64,000 nt of DNA from Aporrectodea caliginosa (GCA_020284085.1 JACEVL010000145.1:987983-1051982); one strand, 5' to 3'; numbered from the stretch's first letter, positions 21,838 through 33,042 are shown. Notes: generated by a model from the sequence alone, not told the origin. Program-made: numbers and translations.

Positions 21838-22378
21838 CGACGCTGTACGAAAGGAGATGTAGTTTCGATTCTTTCGCGGCATCTTACGTATATTTTTCGT
21901 TTCTTTTCCTGACAACGCAATAATGCATTTAAAATGAAAGCCTGGTGACAATTCCATAATTTATTTTTAGTTTCTCTGTTGTTTTCAGGCGTCTTTGGCA
22001 TTTTCTCTTTGTCTTTCGATGAGTTTCTCTTGCTGTTCGTCGACTATTTTCATCAACAAAGACAAGGATTCTCAACCTTGTCTTTCTTGATGTCCAGCGT
22101 TGTTGATGTCGCCCAGTTGCAACCACAAGCTGTTGTTTATGTTGTTCTCAATAAATCAAAATATATTTTGTGATTTTCAGAAGTTCCTTTATCTGGCCAC
22201 TCTATACCCTGCCGTTCCAGGGTGGTGCCAGTCCCAAGCCTAAATAATGGGAAGGGCGACGTCAACCACAGCAGCATCAAATGTCGTCAAACACTGGAAT
22301 CTGCCAGTACTGCCACGTGGGAATAAATAACTGAAATACCAGTTAAAGAAAATCCATGCAAATGTCGCAATCACTTCG

Positions 22379-22412
22379 ACACCGTTTAATCGGTTCTATA
22401 AGACACTATATA
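22379..22412 (-). promoter_or_regulatory. TATA-29-GGTGT unit
   Basis: Hexamer TATATA (22407-22412, minus), core GATTAAACGGTGTCGAAG. Confidence 0.5.
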
Positions 22413-23621
22413 TTTCGATTTTAACTTCGTTCAGTTACTTAGTTTTTTATAACAATTATTTCAGTACAAAACAACGGTTGATGTCAACGGTTCTTGCAAC
22501 CTTACTTTCCGACGATCGATTCACTCCGGACATTATAGCCTTTCAACAGATGAATTATAGCCATCGTTTTTCAATTTCAACTAGGATCACCTAATCTTTG
22601 TTTCTTGGTATTGCAGACAGTAATTGCCCTAATCTCTATCTTTGCGCCGTTTGTTGTAATATTTTTTGCGCAACGTTTAACTGTTTGACCCTGGAAAACG
22701 CTGTCGAATGCAATCTTGTCTTTCGTCTTCTCTACAACAGCTGTAGTTATGTATGTTGGTCGTATCATGTACATTATCTTCTGTTGTTGTCAAACGATCG
22801 ACTCTTTCTCGGTAGATGACGCTTCTGAGTGCGACTTTCTTAATGTGTCTTACGACCGCCCAACAGTCGCCCCTGTGGACCTTTGACCCGGCTCTTGACT
22901 TGTCTTTATATTAGCATTTTACCTTCTGATCAAGCAAACTCGCTAATCCCTGCCGCATAACCTTGAGCTCCCCTGCTTTGACAACCTGATTCAGAAATGA
23001 GTCATTGTCAGAATGCTATAGAACTTGACAAGTTTTACCTATAGATCTGTGTTTTACCTATAGATCTATGTAAAATCTTCATTTCCCTTATGACTTACCC
23101 TAACTTTACCTCCTCTATTATGTTCTCCTTGATATGCAACAACTTCTCTCATTCAAGTCTTGGTCTGTATTTAATATTATATAATATTATGTTTTGTTTG
23201 TTTGTATGTATTGAACATGTCGTGTGCAGTTTTGACTGAAAATTTCAATTATTAACACGTGGGAAACAAACAATCTAAGGTGTCTACACAGAGTCTAACG
23301 CTAGTAGTTGTTATTAGTGTCTAGGCTCTAGCGGCATCGTAGCCTATATAGTGGCCTAAAGGTTTCTACTTAATTTTTACCATTAACACAACAAGTGTTG
23401 TCATTTTTCTAACAGTGTCTTATGGTAATAAATGGCCGTTTACGTCTGCCGAACTTAAGATCATGCAACAACCAATGGTGGTGGTGGTGGTTTTTCTGTT
23501 TAACGACTAGCTGTTTGGTAACAGAGACCATTAGCGTCGCCCTCCTCCTTTATCCAGGCTTGGGACTGGCACTGTCAGAAAGCGAACAGTGGCGGAGTTT
23601 GGTGGATAACGAAAATTATCA

Positions 23622-23655
23622 TTTATAGACCTTGAAATGCGCGATTTAAAGGTGT
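23622..23655 (+). promoter_or_regulatory. TATA-29-GGTGT unit
   Basis: Hexamer TTTATA, core CGATTTAAAGGTGTTTAAG; immediately follows a tile C copy. Confidence 0.5.
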
Positions 23656-23737
23656 TTAAGCACAGCCGTGTGTTTGAGTGAATTGCGGTATCTTGCGCAA
23701 GTTAATGGTTTTGGATGGTTATGATTAGTCCGTTACT

Positions 23738-24003
23738 GCTTAATTGTAATTGTAATCAAACATTTATATAGCACCACTCAAAATCAGCAGCGCTCTCGAC
23801 CTGCGTCAGTGCCTGCGTCAGGGAACAAGAAAGCCTTAAGGCGTCTACGGACTGGAACGGAGAGAGAGCTAGTAACTCAAGGCGAAGAGACTGGGAAAGA
23901 GAGTTCCAAGCTGATGGGCCAACACGGGCAAAGCACGCAGAGTGGGCCGTAGCAGAGCGCATGCGAGGGACAACCATAAGGCCACGGGTCGAAGATCGCA
24001 AAG
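23738..24003 (-). pseudogene. LINE C-terminal remnant, (ATTACA)-type tail
   Basis: Minus frame RSSTRGLMVVPRMRSATAHS then CFARVGPSAWNSLSQSLR corresponds to the VPR.R...AFSVVGPS.WN(D/S)L end of L2-like ORF2 (compare 27580-28317). The 3' end has the hairpin AGCGCT...GGTGCT and the short-repeat tail at 23738-23757. Confidence 0.75.
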
Positions 24004-24822
24004 ATGTGTCATAGCAAACAAACTACAGTCTCCCTCCTCCTTTATCTTTTATTGGGTTTGGCACTACAAAAGTATGACCAGTGGCGGTGTTGGAGATGGG
24101 ATCAAACAGCGTAGCGACATCTATTGGCATCAAAATCTGTTGACGTCGATGGAACGAATTGTTGTAACAATTCTCACAATTTTTCTTATGGCATAATGCA
24201 GCCCTGAAATACATTTAGAAGTTCGACGATTGGATTGATTCTACAGCTTAACGACAAGTTTTTGTAACGAAAGTGGTCGGTAGCAATTATTTCTAACAGT
24301 TCACGCGATTCGTGTGGAATAACAGTTTGAACCTAAGGTAAAGGATGAGGGTAACGTCAACAGCCCTGGGAGCCATATGGGTCGTTACTCGTTAGACAAT
24401 GAAGACTACAAATACAACCACGTGTTTTTTTTAGAATAAAAAAAACGAATCGCTTCTTTCAGACATCGTAGCCTATAGGATACTTCTAATTATAATATTT
24501 CATTCACTAGCATTCGACCGACTGACTATGACTATGACCGATCAATTCTTCATTTGTTTGTTTATTTGATTTGATTTTTAAATTATTTTTCTAAGACATT
24601 TCTTCTTTCTTGAAAATGGCTGCGGTATTTCAGCAATGAGCTCAATAAACGACTATATGATGATGACTGTATATATATAATCGTCAGCTGTATTTTAAGT
24701 GATAACTGAAGGTTACAAACTGGCATCTGTAATAATACGAGATCGTTTTATTGATGTTTCTCGATTTTCACGGTTTTTAGATTCTTATAAGATTATCACT
24801 TCTCATCAAGTGCAATTATTAG

Positions 24823-24856
24823 ACACCTCTTTTAAGGTTGATTATCAATCTATAAG
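24823..24856 (-). promoter_or_regulatory. TATA-29-GGTGT unit
   Basis: Hexamer CTTATA (24851-24856, minus), core CTTAAAAGAGGTGTCTAA. Confidence 0.5.
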
Positions 24857-24907
24857 AGGATGAGTCGTTGATCGCATAATAGGTTCATCGCTACTGGTTT
24901 TAATAAA

Positions 24908-25664
24908 GGCTGTGACTAGCGGACCGCCAGGCGGTCCGCAAGTTTTCAATACTAGCGGGCCGCCAGTCTCACGTGACTCCAGAGAGAGACAGGCGACCCT
25001 CAAATTTCGAATACTAGCGGTCCACCAACGCGGAAAATTGACAGAAAACCTTAATTTAGGCTTTATACGCTAAGGTGACAAGCATTTAGTATCATGCTGC
25101 GTAAGTTTAGTGACGTTTTACGGTATATTTTGGCATGGTGCTAGGATGGTACTATGTTTTTTAATGACGACACTAACCCTAACCCTGACCCTAACCGACC
25201 CTCACCGACGCTTAGCTTTACCCTAACCAAGGTAATAACTCATAAGCACTCCCAACTCCAGACCCAAGGAAATAGATAAGTTTTCAAATGTGCAGAAAAT
25301 TAACGGGGCATAACATGTAAAAATATTTCTGCCCTCACGGGATTCGAACCTCAAACCTTTGAATTGACATTCCAGCACGCTAACCACTCGACTACGGAAC
25401 ACCTCATAACTGTAATGAATAATATTGGATCTAATTCTGCATGTGCAGCCTTCTTCGCCGCATACTTTTTCATAGATTCAAACGTCTTTGCATCACGCAT
25501 TGTAAGATTACTTAAATTAGTTGTATCATACACTTTTTTCAATTTTCTAACTCGTTAAAAGTAAAGAAAACAACTTTTGCCCGACATAAATGATCTGACA
25601 CGTGACTGGCGGTCCGCTAGTATTTCAAACTTGCGGACCGCCTGGCGGTCCGCTAGTCACTTCG
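24908..25664. mobile_element. long-TIR DNA element with palindromic ends
   Basis: Inverted ends of about 60 bp; each contains the perfect palindrome GCGGACCGCCAGGCGGTCCGC minus its last base, then AATACTAGCGG(A/G)CCGCC. TTTAATAAA occurs on both sides (24899-24907 and 25665-25673), a 9-bp duplication that would fit a Mutator-like element, though an 8-bp reading is possible. No transposase found. Inside are a short (CCCTAA)-like patch (25171-25225) and a tRNA-like segment. Confidence 0.75.
25327..25400 (-). tRNA. tRNA-like segment / tRNA pseudogene
   Basis: Minus strand carries an A-box-like TAGTCGAGTGGTTAGCGTG and a B-box GAGGTTCGAATCCC at roughly tRNA spacing. The putative acceptor ends (GTTCCGT and GAGGGC) do not pair and the anticodon stem-loop is irregular, so I do not call a functional tRNA. 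Confidence 0.45.
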
Positions 25665-25673
25665 TTTAATAAA

Positions 25674-26105
25674 CTATCGACGTTAACTAAGGAATTTCCA
25701 GTCATGTGCATAATTGGTCCTTGCTGAAATATTATGCTAATGGTTTGGATGAAGACATCCAACAAAGTCTACTGAAAAACCAGTTAGGAAGAAACAATTT
25801 TTGCAAACCAAATGTTATAGGAAAGAACTAATATCGATGGTATTTCACTAGATTTCCTAGAAATGGAGGTGATGAAATGATGCTAAAACACAATGATGAT
25901 ACAAGTGATGACATGGTGAAGAGACGCAATGATAATGCTGGACCTTTGCTGGTAACAACCTTCCTCATAAAACTAGAGCTGAGCTACTCAGCCTATCTCC
26001 TTCTCTCTTCCGCAAGCGCTTTAAAGTCTATTCTGTTTTGTCCTGGTTGTGTGCTACTGATGGAGTCATTTCTTGAAGTTGCGCTTTGCAAATGTTCGCT
26101 TATTT
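25674..26105. other. unassigned stretch
   Basis: Short frames only. No repeat or domain recognised except promoter-flank tile DNA at its left edge. Confidence 0.4.
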
Positions 26106-26368
26106 ATGTTATGCCATGATATCTCTCATTGCTGTTTGCTGAATATTGTTGTATACATTGATGTACCTTTCTGCAGAACACAATCTTCGCACCTTCTTCT
26201 CCGTTTTAGTAATAGGGATTCATGTTCTGGCGCCGACGTACAGATGTCTGCCTTTGTGCTAGTTTTAACGTTTTTAGTTCTTTGGTTCGTTTCCTACTTG
26301 TTATTCTTAGGCATCTGCGCCTGTCTGCAGATGCAAATAAAGGCTCCTTACTTACTTACTTACTTACT
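26106..26368 (+). mobile_element. LINE family gamma 3' end, (TTAC)n tail
   Basis: Ends CTGTCTGCAGATGCAAATAA, AGGCTCC then (TTAC)n. Nearly the same segment lies at 46095-46336, with the same right flank (TTTATA.TT.GCTT...CTTCCACGGC), so both descend from one insertion copied by segmental duplication. Confidence 0.7.
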
Positions 26369-26861
26369 TTATAATTTGCTTCTTTTCGTTATTTTCTGTC
26401 AAGCGATCGACTCTTCCACGGCAGAGGACGCTTCTGAATGCGACCTTCGCGTCTTTTTGATGCCTGATGTAATTTTCTCGCCTTCTTTTACTGTCGTTCG
26501 TTTTCGATGAATGCTCAGCTCTAACACTTTTCGGTTTATACGCTTCCAATCACCACCGCCCAACAGTTGTTTCTTGTATACAGATCTCACTCAATCACTA
26601 GCGATCGAAATAATTCTGACTACATCATTAATGTCAGAGTCTAGTTCATCTGCAATCCAGAGTCGAGATTGAAGAAGGAAACAGTGGCTAGGCCTATAGT
26701 TCTTCGCCTTTCGAAACGCCAGGGTCCGGAATGGTAGAAGTAATGAAGCTGACAAACCATGACTAGGTGAAGAAACATGCAGTTTAAAACGCTTAAAATG
26801 TACGCACCCCATGTGGCTACATGTTAGGCGCTAAGCCCATAAGGTCGACCGTAACCTATAT

Positions 26862-27106
26862 ATGCAACCCTGCACATGTATTACAATAATTACATCAACT
26901 ACTGCCTCCCGCGAAAACTGTTTCATATTCGCTACGCCCCAGAACCCACAATAGAATAATACCTAAGGCAAACTCTCTATCTCGTAAAACATTTGTCACA
27001 CGGATGCTTTTATACTTAAATTTTTTTATATTTGATGATATTTGTACACCAAAATGCGGTTAGCAGTTGGTTTTCAATAAAGGATATACTTACTTACTTT
27101 TTACTT
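26862..27106 (+). mobile_element. LINE family beta 3' tail, (TTAC)n
   Basis: Ends GTACACCAAAATGCGGTTAGC, AATAAAGGATATAC then TTAC repeats. The uninterrupted site is at 7103-7112 in the paralogous arm. Confidence 0.7.
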
Positions 27107-27385
27107 ATATTTCGGACATTAAACCAATGCAGGGATTTTTCATTACAAAGTTTAATGTCGTCATAATTACATCAAAGGTCGTTGAGGACCATAATAAATT
27201 ATGAAAACAATACAGTGAAACAAAAAGTTCATGGAGTCCGAAAAACACCATTTAAAGCTATCAAAACGGAAATTTACAATGTCTCTGATATTCACTGTTT
27301 AACAGCATAAAATAGTACAGCTAATCATGTCTACGACAGGGTTACGTCATTGCGTTCCAATGCACTGAATATGCGAAATTACTTA

Positions 27386-27419
27386 TATATAGATTAGCAA
27401 AGCCGCGTTTTAAAGGTGT
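27386..27419 (+). promoter_or_regulatory. TATA-29-GGTGT unit
   Basis: Hexamer TATATA, core CGTTTTAAAGGTGTGTAAAAC. Confidence 0.55.
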
Positions 27420-27558
27420 GTAAAACAATAGCTCATGACTTTAAGGAAGTTGCCAATCCTAAACCTTCTTTAGTGAGAACGGGCACTAAACTCTGGATCC
27501 TCCAACCAATCCGTTTTTTGGTTTCCATAGCAAATGACTAGAGATGTATAGGTATTTT

Positions 27559-28317
27559 CGACCTCATTCATTCATTCATTCATTCATTCAGAGCATTTAT
27601 ATAGCGCCCCTTCAAGAAACTACTCAGGAGCGCTCCCGGCCCAGCCACGACTAAAGAAAAAGACTTGAGGGACTTGTAGAACCCTGTCAGATGGCTTACA
27701 AGTAAAAAACGGAGCTTAAGTGGTAGGTCATTCCAAATGGAAGGGCCAACAACCGAGAAAGCACGGCGCTGCCTAATAGCCAAGCGAGTCCGTGGAACAA
27801 GGAACTCACCCCTCGTCGCAGAGCGAAGCACCCGACGCGCTGGAACATCAGACACTGGGCGGCAAAGATCACGCAAGTAAGATGGAGCGCAGCCAAGAAC
27901 ACAACGAGAAACAAGAGCAGCAATGCGATATGAGATACGCTGAGACACAGGCAGCCAATGCAACACATCACGCATGTATGCAGAGACAGGAGAGTACTTA
28001 GGAAGCCGTCCAATAAGCCGAGCAGCCGAGCGTAGAACTCGATCTAGTCGCCCCAAAACACCAAGGGGAAGGCCAGCAAGTAGAGAGGAACAGTGGTCAA
28101 TTCGACTAGTAACAAAGGCATGTACAAGGACCACAACTGCATCATGAGAGAGAGAGCGAGAGACCACTCGAAGCTGACGAAGCTGATAATAACAACTCCG
28201 TGCAATTGAGTTCACATGTTGAGATAAAGTAAGCTCGGAGTCAAGAGAAAGTCCCAGATCACGAACTGTGAGGGAAAAGGTTATGTGAGGAAAGAGCAGT
28301 TTAAGTTGAGGACCCTG
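27559..28317 (-). pseudogene. L2-like LINE, 3' part of ORF2 with (TGAA)n tail
   Basis: An uninterrupted minus frame of about 245 codons (28317 to 27580) encodes the region after the reverse transcriptase palm: FSLTVRDLGLSLDSELTLSQ, then SRSLSHDAVVVLVHAFVTSR with IDHCSSLLAGLP, RVLRSAARLIGRLP, HWLPVSQRISYRIAAL and GPSIWNDLP. The family makes an endonuclease/reverse transcriptase; here the catalytic part is missing (5' truncation near 28317). The 3' end forms a hairpin AGCGCTCCT...GGGGCGCT and the tail is (TGAA)n at 27566-27591. The open frame suggests a fairly recent insertion. Confidence 0.85.
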
Positions 28318-28375
28318 GCAGGCACAGGATGTTGTTAAACACTGGAAACTAATAATGATATCACGATCTGCTTAG

Positions 28376-28409
28376 ACACCTTTACATAGCTCTCAACCGA
28401 CAATATATT
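28376..28409 (-). promoter_or_regulatory. TATA-29-GGTGT unit
   Basis: Hexamer AATATA (28404-28409, minus), core GCTATGTAAAGGTGTCTAAG. Confidence 0.45.
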
Positions 28410-29166
28410 TTTGACATTTTCGTTCATGCAATAGTATTTTTTACCACATCCAAGAATTGATATGTAGTAATTATTTAAGGTCGTCGTCAACTACTTTGAC
28501 AGACACAAGATGTCGTTTAACAATGGAAACTTTAGTTGTCGATGTTTGGGTGTTTTATTAATTCAGAGACATTTGTAATGCGGTTACAATTAGAGAAACA
28601 GAATCCTTATAGTCTTACGGACTTATCTTCTGGGTGATATTGACCTGATTACGACTTAGTTTTGGTGTGCCATCGGTTGATGCCTTTTGCATTATACACC
28701 GGCGCTATAGAAGTTAATAATTACATTAATTCAACTTATAATGCAACGCAACTTACAATACAATGCAACTTATAATAGGTTCACAAGGCCTACGACGGAG
28801 GGTAGGCTGAATCTTTAAATTGTAGGCACTCGCAAAGCAGTTAGCAGTAGTAGTAGTTTCAGTTTAACGACACTGCGTGATGACAGAGATCATTAGCGTC
28901 GCCCTTACCGTTTTTGTGGCATAATGCAACATAATGTTATATGTATGAACCGGGCTATCAACAGTTGAACGCATTTGATAAACTATAAAGGTGTCTTAAG
29001 AGAGCGGTCTGACCAATAAAATTTAATCCAGCAGCTAAACATCTTCCTATCGAAGGCTGTGTTGACGTCGATTACAACAAATTTCCTTAGAAACAACGAA
29101 TACACCTATACAATAATTATGATGATCGTTTAAATGTCGCAATAGTGCGTACACGAAAAACCTGTA

Positions 29167-29200
29167 TATATAGCCTTACATATACACGATATAAAGGTGT
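29167..29200 (+). promoter_or_regulatory. TATA-29-GGTGT unit
   Basis: Hexamer TATATA, core GATATAAAGGTGTTTAAACAC; GAGACATCTTACGTAGG follows 40 bp on. Confidence 0.55.
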
Positions 29201-29388
29201 TTAAACACAATCATGCATTTGAGTATTTTGAGACATCTTACGTAGGTGTTTCATTTTGGATAGCTAAATGATCAGTTCCTTACTGTTTAACAACGATGTG
29301 TCATAGCAAAGAAATTAAAGTCTCCCTCCTTGTTTTATATTCTCTCGAGTTTGGCACTAACAAAGTATGAGCAGTGGCGGAGTGGAAG

Positions 29389-29634
29389 ATGAATGAAACA
29401 CCGTAACGACGTCTATTGGAATCAATGTCTGTTGGCGTCGATAAATATATGTTTTATAAACAAGTCTCGCAGTTTTTGCTGTGACATAATGCAGACCTAA
29501 TATAATTATTTTGAAGTTCGATGATTGGATTGATTCTACAGTTTATCGACATCTTTTGGTAACAAATGAGGTCGCAGGAATTATTTTTTTAACAGTTCTC
29601 ACCCGTTCGTGTGGAATAATACAGCTCGAACCTT
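29389..29634 (+). repeat. two long tile-B copies in tandem
   Basis: Copy 29389-29495 (TAACGACGTCTATTGG ... TGACATAATGCAGACC) and copy 29521-29634 (GGATTGATTCTACAGTTTATC ... GGAATAATACAGCTCG). Both share the layout AACGACATCTnnTGG, a central AATTATTT and AACAGTTCTCAC; they extend the 84-bp mobile form by about 30-40 bp. Same pair at 13220-13450, 24090-24330, 30890-31110, 42690-42840 and 48600-48760. Confidence 0.7.
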
Positions 29635-29986
29635 GGGTAAAGGATGAGGGCAACTTGGTTACGTCAGCGGCCCGGGTAACCATAGGGTGTCGACACTAGC
29701 TTCAGAGTCTTTTGCCACGGACAATTTATTGAATAATCGAAAATTCGCAAAAGCTGCTCTCATATCTATTAATCTATTTAGGCTATTTCTGTTAAAATTT
29801 CGCTCATTAGTTTTCGACCGATTCTATAATATTGTCGTCACCAGTATTTTAGGTGAGAAATGAAGACCGAAATAATGGCGTCTGGGGTGAGAAAAGATCG
29901 TCTTTGTTGATGTTTGTCAATTTCAAAGGATGTTTTATTCAATACATTGCGAATAATTCAGTCATGATCGAGAGTAAAATAATTGC

Positions 29987-30020
29987 ACACCTCTTTTAAG
30001 GTTGGTATTCATCTTATAAG
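29987..30020 (-). promoter_or_regulatory. TATA-29-GGTGT unit
   Basis: Hexamer CTTATA (30015-30020, minus), core CTTAAAAGAGGTGTGCAATT. Converges on the + unit at 29167, about 0.8 kb away. Confidence 0.5.
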
Positions 30021-30305
30021 TAGAAGCAGGCGCGTGGTCCTGTGTAATTATTGTTGCTGATTTACCCTCGAGTGCAAAAGCTATTTAAGCGCTTACATAG
30101 CGTTGATATAAATTCAATCCGATTTAACGAATGCTTTGAATATATTTCGTTCAGAGCTGGACGTATTTTTTTCAACCGTTTTGTTAAAAGTCTTCGACGC
30201 TGATTGGTCTGTATTAATCGTATAAAATCGAGAGATTGACTTTCTTCCTCATAACTCAGTTTAACACTGTAAAACTGAAGCAAATGGTAACTTCTAGTCA
30301 TGAAA

Positions 30306-30676
30306 TGCCTACGAAACATAAGCTGAAAAGGTCGTTGAATGTATCCATCAGTTTTCCAAACGCTCATTTGATTCAACACATGAGACGCCTCTTGCATTAT
30401 CTTTTGCTCCTACGGCCGTTGAGGGGTCACAAACCGATGATTAAGTGTTTGACTTGATCACAGATGATAGCTACATGTATATCTTGTTCAGACCCCAACA
30501 ACCCATGTAAAGGTAGTAAGATGAACGCTGAATATAATGATATTATTAGATATCAACAATTGAGGCGAATGCAGAAACGAAAACAATCGAAATGGAACCA
30601 CGGCTGTTGGTTTAAGCTGCTTTGTGACATTAACATACAACCGAATTTGAAGCATGGAGTTCCAATAGTGTATTAA
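30306..30676 (+). pseudogene. decayed ORF of unrecognised family (copy 2)
   Basis: Start-like ATGCCTACGAAACATAAG at 30301-30318 gives MPTKHKLKRSLNV, then frames shift. The landmark ISCSDPNNPCKGSKMNAEYN is read in another frame from 30464 and is followed by DIIRYQQL. Paralogue of copy 1. Confidence 0.45.
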
Positions 30677-31304
30677 CGAAAATATCCAATATATAATCTT
30701 AGAAATAGACGATTTAAAATGTGTTTAAGTACTCTGAGAGATGTTACGTAGGGTTTTCATTTCGGATAGCTAAATGGTTAGTTTGTTACTGTTTAATAAC
30801 AATGTGTCATAGCAAACAAATTAACGTCTCCCTCCTGCTTAATCTTCTGTTGGGTCTGGCACTGATAAAGTATGAGAAGTGGCGGAGTTGGAGATAAAAG
30901 GAAGCACTATAACGACATCTATTGACATCAAAATCTGTTGACGTCGATGGATAAATTTTTCACGGGTTTTCCAATGGCATAATGCAGTCCTAATATACAT
31001 TTTGAAGTTTGAGGAGTGGATTCATTCTACAGTGTAACGACATCGTTTGGTGTCTGCAGCAATTAGTTTTAGCAGTTCTCACCCGTGCATGTGGAAAAGT
31101 ACAGCTAGGACTGCTAGGTAAAGGTTGAGGACAACGTCAACGGCCCTGGGAACAATAGGGTGTCGTTAGACACTGACATCAAAGTCTTTTGCCATGGACA
31201 ATTTATTGAACTATCCAAAAATCGCAATATCGCTCAAATCTATTAATCGGGCACTATTTAATTCTCCTAATATTGTCGTTAAACTTAAACTACTAATACT
31301 ACTA

Positions 31305-31410
31305 ACTGCGCCACTGTTTGTACTCTGACAGTGCCAGCCCAAAGCCTGGATGAAGGAGGAGGGCGACGCTAATGATCTTTGTTATCACACAGTATCGTTA
31401 AACTGAACTA
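31305..31410 (-). repeat. tile C copy, minus
   Basis: AACTGCGCCACTG to ATCGTTAAACTGAACTAC; related ACTACTA... strings lie on both sides but I could not define a clean duplication. Confidence 0.6.
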
Positions 31411-31670
31411 CTATTACTAACAGAAGTCTAATTCTAGAAATAACAATAATGCAAAATCCATGCTTTGGGCGATAATACTCCCCTTTGGATCCTCTGCCGA
31501 CGCCCATGACAGCAAATGCCCTTTTCGAGTTATGCTACTCCCAAATCTGTAAAAGAGGAGGGCAACGTTAACCATGACAGCCATAGGTCTCTTAAACACT
31601 GGAATCTTAATATCAGTATAAGAAATAACATGAAACTGTCGCAAGCACTCAAACCTACAGCTGTATTTAA

Positions 31671-31704
31671 ACACCTTTTAATCGCTATTATCAGGATCTA
31701 TAAT
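31671..31704 (-). promoter_or_regulatory. TATA-29-GGTGT unit
   Basis: Hexamer ATTATA (31699-31704, minus), core GCGATTAAAAGGTGTTTAAAT. Confidence 0.5.
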
Positions 31705-32215
31705 TATATTACCATTTTACTTCCTTTCAATTACCGTACTGATAAAGTCGCACAGCTATCTATAGTAGGCTACATAAGTACGTTCTACGTTAACGGCCCT
31801 AGCAGCCGTATTGAAGCCCTTTGAATAATAATAACGAAAATACGGTTGTGTATGACCCTGTTCAGCCTTGTTGCATCTGTTGTTATTGTTGCATCTGTTG
31901 CTGCTGTACCATGTATGACTCCGATGCGTTGTTGTTGTTGATCTCAGTTGTTTAAATTATTTCTGGATATTCTTCAGTTTTCTATAATTATATATCTCAT
32001 ATTTCTTTCAATTTGCAGAGTTCTCCTCAGTTCCTTATTTGCATTTTTATTATCGCTTCTTCTCCTATTTCCAATATTTTTCGGGGCAACCAGGTCACCC
32101 ACTCCATTTCCACGTATGGACTTTCTCTGTGTGCACTAACTCTGGATGTTAGGCAGAGGGAGTCTCAATCCAACATTCGGCGTTCGTCTATGGCATACGC
32201 TGACTGCTATGTTAA
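31700..32215 (-). repeat. inverted-duplication arm 1b (partner)
   Basis: Partner of 5258-5755. Confidence 0.75.
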
Positions 32216-32264
32216 ATATTGGTCAGTGCTTTGAAGATCTTTGCCTTCTCATTCAATGTAGTTA

Positions 32265-32265
<1 letters not shown>

Positions 32266-32341
<76 letters not shown>
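32266..32341. repeat. (AAT)n array, 5' of R4-like fragment
   Basis: Pure AAT/TAA repeat with one ACT interruption. Confidence 0.95.
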
Positions 32342-32631
32342 GCTGACAACAGAAAAAATCAAAAATACCAGACCCTTCTTGACACACATGACTTCATTCC
32401 GCTGGCTCTGGAAACTTTAGGTCCAATTAACTTAAGAGGCCTTAACTTAATCACAGTGATGGGCCGTCATCTGACAAAGGCGACGGACGACGTCAGAGAG
32501 ACGACCTTCCTCTTCCAAAGACTGTCGTTGACAATTCAGCGCTTTAACGCTGTGGCCTTCACCGGTTCTTTTGTTGACCCTATGCCCGAGATGGAAGAGG
32601 GATAGCCCTTCCAGTTACACTAGTTTTGATA
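32342..32631 (+). pseudogene. R4/Dong-like retrotransposon 3' fragment in a TAA array
   Basis: Open frame to the stop at 32603-32605 reads KYQTLLDTHDFIPLALETLG, VMGRHLTKATDDVRETTFLF then QRLSLTIQRFNA. This matches in order the C-terminus of the large element at 56705-58225 (ITQSHHFVPVAVETAG ... ATGDQRETSYLLQRLSVALQ). Only about the last 85 codons and a 25-bp 3' UTR remain. It begins directly in one (AAT)n array and ends in another (32632-32727), as expected for target-primed insertion into TAA repeats. Confidence 0.8.
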
Positions 32632-32642
32632 TAATAATAGTA

Positions 32643-32727
<85 letters not shown>
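32632..32727. repeat. (AAT)n array, 3' of R4-like fragment
   Basis: TAATAG/TAA repeats joining the retrotransposon end to the tail of the minus SINE at 32730. Confidence 0.95.
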
Positions 32728-32728
<1 letters not shown>

Positions 32729-32930
32729 TTTCTTTATTAATTCAAACCGACAAACGCAGTGTGATTACAGTGTACAGTTATACAATTGAAATCTTAACTA
32801 CTAGCAGAACAGACAGCCTGCAATACAACGGCGCTAATAGCAGCCTACAAAGCATGTCCGCCCTACGGGGGCTCGAACTCGGTACCTCTCGGTCTCTGTG
32901 CCAGATATTATCCAGTGCGCTATCGGGCCC
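32728..32930 (-). mobile_element. tRNA-derived SINE (S1), minus
   Basis: Head at 32930 (GGGCCCGATAGCGCACTGG), B-box GAGTTCGAGCCC, 3' part diverged (CGGTTTGAATTAATAAAG) relative to 6822-7050; the tail merges into the TAA array. Confidence 0.85.
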
Positions 32931-33008
32931 AACCGACGATCGATTCACTCCAATCCTTAGCCTTTCAAGTGCCAAACTATAACCACCGTTTAGAGGCAAC
33001 ATTTCGAA

Positions 33009-33042
33009 TATATAGCGCCGTAAATATACAATTTAAAGGTGT
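33009..33042 (+). promoter_or_regulatory. TATA-29-GGTGT unit
   Basis: Hexamer TATATA, core CAATTTAAAGGTGTCGAAG; TTTCGCGACGTTTAACG downstream. Confidence 0.55.

Larger units (their letters stand above)
21110..23620. other. tile mosaic, no gene
   Basis: 21230-21640 resembles 12430-12670. A tile-B copy starts at about 21642 (GGATTCAGAGTTTAACG). 22190-22330 carries the GTCGTCAAACACTGG form. 22500-22860 is the tile described at 16918. A tile C copy lies at 23500-23605. Confidence 0.5.
26808..27440 (-). repeat. inverted-duplication arm 2 (partner)
   Basis: Partner of 6540-7155. 26862-27106 is an inserted LINE tail. Confidence 0.8.
28480..30680 (-). repeat. inverted-duplication arm 4 (partner)
   Basis: Reverse-complement partner of 8630-10770. 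Tile order on + is: tile C, degenerate GGTGT unit (28987), unit 29167, tile C (29293), tile B forms (29389-29495, 29521-29634), opposing unit (30020), decayed ORF (30306). Confidence 0.85.

Noticed and set aside
25171..25225. Telomere or chromosome end
   Set aside because: Only a few degenerate CCCTAA-type units inside a transposon-like element, with ordinary DNA on both sides.
27792..28001. Plus-strand frame across 27792-28001 and the minus frame 27696-28013
   Set aside because: Shadows of the real LINE ORF2 frame on minus.
31295..31430. Target duplication around the tile C copy (ACTACTA... on both sides)
   Set aside because: The two strings differ by indels and are low-complexity; other tile C copies show no direct repeats, so I do not claim that tile C is mobile.
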